Origin: Flavobacterium gyeonganense
Lineage (GTDB): Bacteria > Bacteroidota > Bacteroidia > Flavobacteriales > Flavobacteriaceae
Assembly (NCBI RefSeq): GCF_029625295.1
Contig: NZ_CP121112.1
Location: 2,542,001 to 2,606,000, forward strand
DNA: 64,000 nucleotides
Direction of reading: 5' to 3'
Position numbers and translations under genes: made by a program. Below, one piece after another: positions 59,860 through 64,000 of this stretch. Within the stretch, counting starts at the first letter, position 1, and each line of letters opens with the position of its first letter. The notes under the pieces are model-generated. The model searched no databases and was not told where the DNA came from. It saw nothing but the letters and a program-made list of their open reading frames with translations.

Positions 59860-59898
59860 TCAGGTAACTTGAAACTTGAAATAAAATAAACTTGAAAC
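59860..59898. repeat. CTTGAAA-type repeat upstream of ruvC
   Basis: CAGGTAACTTGAAACTTGAAA followed by ACTTGAAAC is close to the CCTGAAA repeats at 41772-41796 and 58573-58600. It lies directly before the ruvC start and would be in the ruvC leader. Confidence 0.5.
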
Positions 59899-59908
59899 AA
59901 AACTTCTC

Positions 59909-60463
59909 TTGACAAAAGAACGCATCATATTAGGTATTGACCCCGGAACCACAATTATGGGTTTTGGACTGATTAAAGTCACCAATAAAAAAATGGAGTT
60001 TCTGCAATTGAATGAATTGCAGCTTTCCAAATACGATAATCATTACCAAAAACTAAAAATCATCTTCGAAAGAACCATCGAATTAATCGAGACGCATCTT
60101 CCTGATGAAATTGCAATTGAAGCTCCTTTTTTTGGTAAAAATGTACAGTCGATGTTAAAACTTGGTCGCGCACAGGGTGTTGCCATGGCAGCCGGACTTT
60201 CAAGAGGTATTCCAATTACCGAATATGAACCTAAAAAAATAAAAATGGCGATTACCGGAAACGGAAACGCCAGCAAGGAACAAGTTGCCAAAATGCTGCA
60301 GCAGCTTTTAGGTTTAAAAGAATTACCTAAAAATTTGGATTCGACTGATGGTTTGGCTGCAGCTGTTTGTCATCATTTCAATTCAGGAAAAGTAGTTGCC
60401 GGAAAAAGTTATTCAGGCTGGGATGCTTTTGTAAAACAGAATGAGGATAGAGTTAAAAAGTAG
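59909..60463 (+). CDS. ruvC: Holliday junction endonuclease RuvC
   Basis: 184 residues with a TTG start at 59909; no better ATG exists upstream in frame. The acidic active site is visible as ILGIDPGTTIMGFGL (first Asp), IAIEAPFFGKNVQSMLKLGRAQGVAMAA (Glu) and LDSTDGLAAAVCHHF (Asp). It cuts four-way junctions at the end of homologous recombination, guided by RuvAB. An S23-type gene flanked by inverted repeats lies right behind it. Confidence 0.96.
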   Translation: MTKERIILGIDPGTTIMGFGLIKVTNKKMEFLQLNELQLSKYDNHYQKLKIIFERTIELIETHLPDEIAIEAPFFGKNVQSMLKLGRAQGVAMAAGLSRGIPITEYEPKKIKMAITGNGNASKEQVAKMLQQLLGLKELPKNLDSTDGLAAAVCHHFNSGKVVAGKSYSGWDAFVKQNEDRVKK

Positions 60464-60466
60464 TGG

Positions 60467-60969
60467 TTCAGTGTTCAGGTTTTTAGTACTCAGCTATTTT
60501 CTTTTGTAGTTTTTGTTATAAATAAAAATTTAATGAGATTTCAAGATTTATTAGCTTACAAAAAGTCGTTTTCTTTAGCAATGAAGATATTTGATATTAC
60601 CAAACAGTTTCCAAAAGAAGAAACTTATTCATTAACCGATCAGATTAGACGTTCATCCAGAAGTGTTCCGATAACAATTGCGGAAGCTTACAGAAAACGT
60701 ATTTATCCGAAACATTTCTACAGTAAATTAACTGACTCAGACGGTGAAAATTCTGAGACACAAGTTTGGCTGGAATTTGCTTTAGCTTGTAAATATATTT
60801 CAAACGAATCCTATGATGAGCTTTTGTCCGAAAGTATTGAAATCGGAAAATTAATAAATTATATGCTTTTGAACCCAGTAAAGTTTGGAGTTAAAATTAG
60901 TGAATAGTAAAAGCTTTTAGTAGGCATTTGTCAACGATAAAACTGAACACTAAAAACCTGAACACTGAA
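60467..60969 (+). mobile_element. IVS-like cassette: S23-type gene within 27-bp inverted repeats
   Basis: The left repeat (60467-60493, TTCAGTGTTCAGG then TTTTTAGTACTCAG) and the inverted right repeat (60943-60969) agree at 25 of 27 positions. They enclose only the four-helix-bundle gene and fill the ruvC-hemW gap exactly: 3 bp from the ruvC stop and 10 bp from the hemW start. In rRNA intervening sequences an S23 gene is likewise enclosed in a long terminal stem. Whether this one moves is inference. Confidence 0.6.
60533..60907 (+). CDS. Four-helix-bundle protein of the S23 / rRNA-intervening-sequence family
   Basis: 124 residues. Family text: DLLAYKKSFSLAMKIFDITKQFPKEETYSLTDQIRRSSRSVPITIAEAYRKR and KHFYSKLTDSDGENSETQVWLEFALACKYIS, ending in a helix LLSESIEIGKLINYMLLNP. 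Proteins of this fold are found in 23S rRNA intervening sequences, and as the Avd protein of diversity-generating retroelements. Their own function is mostly unknown. No reverse transcriptase or variable repeat is nearby. Inverted repeats flank the gene. Confidence 0.9.
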   Translation: MRFQDLLAYKKSFSLAMKIFDITKQFPKEETYSLTDQIRRSSRSVPITIAEAYRKRIYPKHFYSKLTDSDGENSETQVWLEFALACKYISNESYDELLSESIEIGKLINYMLLNPVKFGVKISE

Positions 60970-60979
60970 AACTAAAAAA

Positions 60980-62116
60980 ATGAGCGGAATCTATATTCAC
61001 ATACCTTTTTGCAAACAAGCTTGCCATTATTGCGACTTTCATTTTTCTACTTCAATGAAAAAGAAAGACGATATGGTTTTGGCATTGGCCAAAGAAATTA
61101 CCATGCGTAAAGATGAATTTGAAAATGAGATTGTAGAAACGATATATTTTGGAGGAGGTACACCTTCTGTTTTAAGTAATGAAGAAATTAACTTTTTGAT
61201 TGCTGAAGTTTATGAGAATTATAAAGTAATCGAAAATCCTGAAATTACGCTCGAAGCAAATCCGGATGATTTGTCTTCAGAACGAATTTTAAAGCTATCC
61301 AAAAGTCAGATAAATCGTCTCAGTATCGGAATTCAGTCTTTTTTCGAAGAAGATTTGCAGCTGATGAACCGTGCTCATAATTCGGAGGAAGCCAAAAAAT
61401 GTCTGGAAGAAGTAACCAAATATTTTGATAACATTTCCTTGGACCTGATTTACGGAATTCCAGGTATGACTGACGAAATGTGGAAACAGAATATTCAGAC
61501 GGCTCTGGATTTTGGCATTCCGCATATCTCGAGTTATGCTTTGACAGTTGAGCCGAAAACAGCTTTGAGCAAATTAATTCAAACCGGAAAAATTGCTGAA
61601 CCAGAGGATGAAGCCGCTTCAAATCATTTTATGATTTTGGTTGAAATGCTTCAAAAAAACAGTTTTATTCATTACGAATTATCGAATTTTGGGAAAGAAA
61701 ATTATTTCTCAAAAAATAATTCTGCTTACTGGCTCGGGAAAAAATATATCGGAATTGGACCTTCTGCACATAGTTATGATGGAGAAAAAAGAGGCTGGAA
61801 TATTGCCAATAATTCGCTTTACCTAAAATCAATTCAGGAAAATAAACTTCCCATAGAAACTGAAATTCTGACTACTTCAGATCGTTATAATGAATGTATT
61901 ATGACGGGATTGCGAACTATTTGGGGCGTTTCTCTAGAAAGAATTGAAAATGAATTTGGACAGCAATATTTAAATTACCTGAAAGAACAGGCTCAAAAAT
62001 TCTTAGATGATGATTTACTTTCAATAGAAAATAACATACTGAAACCAACATCAAAAGGAAAATTTTTAACGGATGGAATCGCGAGTGATTTGTTTTATTT
62101 AAATTTGGATGAATAA
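60980..62116 (+). CDS. hemW: Radical SAM heme chaperone HemW
   Basis: 378 residues. The radical SAM cluster motif is FCKQACHYCDFHF (CxxxCxxC). TIYFGGGTPSVLS, ITLEANPDDL, NRLSIGIQSFFEEDLQLMNRAHN and NISLDLIYGIPGMT follow, and the HemN C-terminal domain is at about 300-375. The Cys pattern fits HemW (heme binding and transfer) rather than true coproporphyrinogen oxidase, which has an extra Cys. The start lies 10 bp behind the right repeat of the IVS-like cassette, which may therefore influence its expression. Confidence 0.93.
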   Translation: MSGIYIHIPFCKQACHYCDFHFSTSMKKKDDMVLALAKEITMRKDEFENEIVETIYFGGGTPSVLSNEEINFLIAEVYENYKVIENPEITLEANPDDLSSERILKLSKSQINRLSIGIQSFFEEDLQLMNRAHNSEEAKKCLEEVTKYFDNISLDLIYGIPGMTDEMWKQNIQTALDFGIPHISSYALTVEPKTALSKLIQTGKIAEPEDEAASNHFMILVEMLQKNSFIHYELSNFGKENYFSKNNSAYWLGKKYIGIGPSAHSYDGEKRGWNIANNSLYLKSIQENKLPIETEILTTSDRYNECIMTGLRTIWGVSLERIENEFGQQYLNYLKEQAQKFLDDDLLSIENNILKPTSKGKFLTDGIASDLFYLNLDE

Positions 62117-62154
62117 AAATTTAATGCAGATAAAATTCGTATAATAGTTTGTGT

Positions 62155-62918
62155 ATGCTAGCAGTAATTGACAATCAATATCAAATAGACTTATCAAAAC
62201 CTATCGATATCTCGATTCCATTAACTAATACAGAAGAAAACCCAATTGCATGGTATATTGAAAAACCTTCAATTGAGCCTGTGGTTTTTGGAGACTGGAT
62301 AGGCAAAGTTTCTGAAGGAAAATCATCGACTAATTTTAATAATATTTTCTTCAATCCGCATGGGCATGGTACGCATACGGAATGTTTAGGGCATATTACA
62401 AATGATTTTTACAGTATAAACCAATCTTTGAAAAAGTTTTTCTTTTTTGCCAGACTAATTACCATCGAACCTGAAAAAATTGAGGAAGATTTTGTGATTA
62501 CAAAAGAGCAGATATCAAATGCTCTCAATAGTTCAGATTTTTCAAAAACGAAAGCAATTATTATTAGAACGATTCCTAATCAAAAAGAAAAAAATCAAGA
62601 AAGTATTCGAATACAAATCCACCCTATTTGTCTGAAGAAGCAGCGATTTTTATCCGCGAAAGCGAAATTCAGCATCTTTTAATTGATTTGCCAAGTGTTG
62701 ACCGTGAGCATGATGAGGGTAAACTATTAGCTCATAAAGCTTTTTGGAATGTTATGGATACACATAATTTAAACAGCGATGCACGTTTTGAAGCGACAAT
62801 CACAGAAATGATTTTTGTGCCAAACGAAATCCATGATGGGAATTATCTGTTAAACATACAAATTGCTTCTTTTGAAAACGATGCAAGCCCTTCCAAGCCT
62901 ATTTTATATAAGATTTAA
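62155..62918 (+). pseudogene. Cyclase-family (kynurenine formamidase-like) protein, frameshifted at an A7 tract
   Basis: The ATG at 62155 begins MLAVIDNQYQIDLSKPIDISIPL. FFNPHGHGTHTECLGHI carries the metal-binding HGxHxxxxxH-like motif of the family. The first frame fails after IIIRTIPNQKEK; the second continues KYSNTNPPYLSEEAAIFI, then LLIDLPSVDREHDEGKLLAHKAFW, to 62918. The frames meet at seven A (62588-62594). Eight A would give one 254-residue protein reading NQKEKKSRKYSNTN. The family contains kynurenine formamidases and related hydrolases; the substrate here is open. A TTG six bases upstream is a possible earlier start. Confidence 0.85.
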
Positions 62919-62929
62919 AAAAGTTACAC

Positions 62930-63080
62930 ACAAATTTCGTGAATTTTTGCAATTTTTTGTCTTGCCAATCCCGATAGAGCTATTGTGCTAAAATGATTTT
63001 CACAGATTTAATAATTTCTGATCTCTAATGTGTAGAATAAAAATAATTCGTGAAAATTTGTGTAATTTGTGGTAAAAAAA
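62930..63080. repeat. Degenerate intergenic repeat between the cyclase and GNAT genes
   Basis: ACACAAATTTCGTGAATTTT near the left edge and AATTCGTGAAAATTTGTGT near the right edge are imperfect inverted copies. CCCGATAGAGCTATTG in the middle (62969-62984) shares CCCGATAG with the end of the 74-bp elements. No gene is visible. Confidence 0.45.
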
Positions 63081-63089
63081 CAAACTCTA

Positions 63090-63488
63090 ATGATTACCGT
63101 TTCTACTGATAAAACAAAACTTGATGTTCCATTTATACAAAATTTTCTAAAAGATATTTACTGGGCTGCCGGCCGGACTATTGAAGAGGTACAGACTACA
63201 ATTGATGCTTCTGTTTGCTTTGGGATTTATTTGAATGATCAACAAATTGGTTTTGCAAGGGTAATTACAGATTATGTTGTTTTTGGATATGTAATGGATG
63301 TTTTTATTGCGGAAGAACATCGTGGAAAAGGATACTCTTCCATTTTAATTCAGCATATGATGAATGAGCCGCTGCTGAAAGATATTAAAATCTGGCGTCT
63401 GGCAACAACAGATGCACATTTTTTATATGAAAAATTCGGATTTACTAAACTGAGTCATCCTGGAAAAATGATGGAAAAAATACTATGA
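63090..63488 (+). CDS. GNAT-family N-acetyltransferase
   Basis: 132 residues from the ATG at 63090. A GTG 21 bases earlier lies inside the flanking repeat and is less likely. YWAAGRTIEEVQTTIDASVCFGIYLNDQQIGFARVITD gives the first strands. YVMDVFIAEEHRGKGYSSILIQHMM holds the acetyl-CoA motif (R-G-x-G-x-S), and LATTDAHFLYEKFGFTKL the last. The substrate is unknown. The stop overlaps the start of the next gene. Confidence 0.9.
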   Translation: MITVSTDKTKLDVPFIQNFLKDIYWAAGRTIEEVQTTIDASVCFGIYLNDQQIGFARVITDYVVFGYVMDVFIAEEHRGKGYSSILIQHMMNEPLLKDIKIWRLATTDAHFLYEKFGFTKLSHPGKMMEKIL

Positions 63489-63837
63489 TGAATACAATTG
63501 TTAAACTCGAAGAAACGGCTTTATTTATTTTCGGAATTTATTTGTTCAGTCTTTTAAGTTTTGAATGGTGGTGGTTTTTGGTTTTAATTTTAGCCCCTGA
63601 TTTATCGATGCTGGGATATTTATTTGGAAATAAAAGCGGAGCTTTTTTTATAATGTGTTTCATCATAAAGGAATTGCCGTTTTATTTTATATTTTAGGAT
63701 CGTATTTTAAAATTGAAGTTCTGCAATTAGCAGGAGTTATTTTGATGTCACATTCTGCAATGGATCGTATTTTTGGTTATGGCCTTAAATATGAAAAAGG
63801 TTTTAAATACACTCATTTGGGTGAAATTGGTAAATAA
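63488..63837 (+). pseudogene. DUF4260 membrane protein, frameshifted at a T7 tract
   Basis: The first frame (ATG at 63488, or 63485 with 4-bp overlap to the GNAT gene) reads MNTIVKLEETALFIFGIYLF, then WWFLVLILAPDLSMLGYLFGNKSGAFF and breaks. The second frame continues NVFHHKGIAVLFYILGSYFK, then LMSHSAMDRIFGYGLKYEKGFKYTHLGEIGK. The frames meet at seven T (63643-63649). Eight T would give GAFFYNVFHHKG and one 116-residue protein of the DUF4260 type. Family function is unknown. Confidence 0.88.
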
Positions 63838-63843
63838 ACAATT

Positions 63844-64000
63844 ATGAATTTAGAAACGTTTTACGAATATTGCCTTTCGAAAAAAGGTGTCAGCGAACAT
63901 TTTCCTTTTGATGAAGATACTTTGGTATTTAAAGTTGGTGGAAAAATGTTTGCTTTGTCGTCTTTGTCACAATGGGAAAAGAATGAAGCTTCCGTAAATT
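63844..64000 (+). CDS. MmcQ/YjbR-family protein, N-terminal part (cut by window edge)
   Basis: 52 codons are visible: MNLETFYEYCLSKKGVSEHF, PFDEDTLVFKVGGKMFALSS and LSQWEKNEASVN. The pattern 'PFDxDxxVFKVxGKMFAL' is typical of MmcQ/YjbR proteins, which have a CyaY-like fold and an undefined DNA-related role. It starts 6 bp behind the DUF4260 gene. Confidence 0.85.
   Translation, partial: MNLETFYEYCLSKKGVSEHFPFDEDTLVFKVGGKMFALSSLSQWEKNEASVN

Noticed and set aside
60533..60907. Four-helix-bundle gene considered as Avd of a diversity-generating retroelement
   Set aside because: No reverse transcriptase, template repeat or variable repeat is visible in the surrounding sequence.

Overview
The window looks like a chromosome segment of a Flavobacterium-type Bacteroidetes bacterium. 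The evidence is AT-rich DNA, a SusC/SusD starch locus, a type IX secretion sorting tail on the amylase, an exosortase-F pair, a short primary sigma factor, mevalonate-pathway genes, and promoters of the TTG-N18/19-TAnnTTTG kind typical of this phylum. There is no prophage, CRISPR array or complete insertion sequence. Most genes are core or household genes.

Layout. 1-10.4 kb: a starch/maltodextrin utilisation locus (MFS sugar transporter, LacI regulator, susC, susD, susE-like, secreted GH13 amylase). 10.4-16 kb: an MFS symporter with a small membrane partner, then a hydrolase / ECF sigma / membrane-protein operon, a decayed gene, and a HAD phosphatase. 16.2-16.7 kb: tRNA-Asp and tRNA-Phe with clear promoters and terminators. 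16.8-23.1 kb: coaX, an outer-membrane protein, lptC, a CorC-like protein and a PpiD-like chaperone. 23.3-26 kb: a GHMP kinase and HMG-CoA reductase (mevalonate pathway). 26.2-33 kb: a peptide-use run (S9 peptidase, two POT transporters, two thioredoxin-like proteins). 33-37.7 kb: comEC, an NlpC/P60 lipoprotein, lpxB and surE on the minus strand. 37.9-45.8 kb: a C-terminal processing protease, a nuclease, rpe, the primary sigma factor, an HTH regulator divergent from a fatty-acid desaturase, and a surface-repeat protein. 45.8-50.8 kb: pnp, rpsO, two YwqK-like proteins and a GAF/fRMsr protein. 50.8-55.6 kb: xrtF and its partner, a Cys-rich putative metal cluster (HYC_CC_PP protein, TonB-dependent receptor, HMA protein), and a DedA protein. 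55.6-64 kb: hypothetical genes, GT2 plus a flippase-like protein, ruvC, an S23-type four-helix-bundle gene, hemW, a cyclase, a GNAT, a DUF4260 protein and a partial MmcQ/YjbR gene.

Three things stand out. First, six otherwise normal genes are split by a frameshift, and every break lies at a homopolymer of exactly seven A or T. Five of the six would be restored by one extra base. Second, a 74-bp imperfect palindrome occurs twice (24664-24737 and 57646-57719). The ends are conserved, the inner stem differs in sequence but stays paired, and each copy sits right behind a stop codon in the same orientation relative to that gene. Third, the S23-type gene between ruvC and hemW is flanked by 27-bp inverted repeats with 25 matches. 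This resembles the architecture of rRNA intervening-sequence elements, but it lies outside rRNA.

All functional calls are from reading the sequence and from family knowledge. No search was run.
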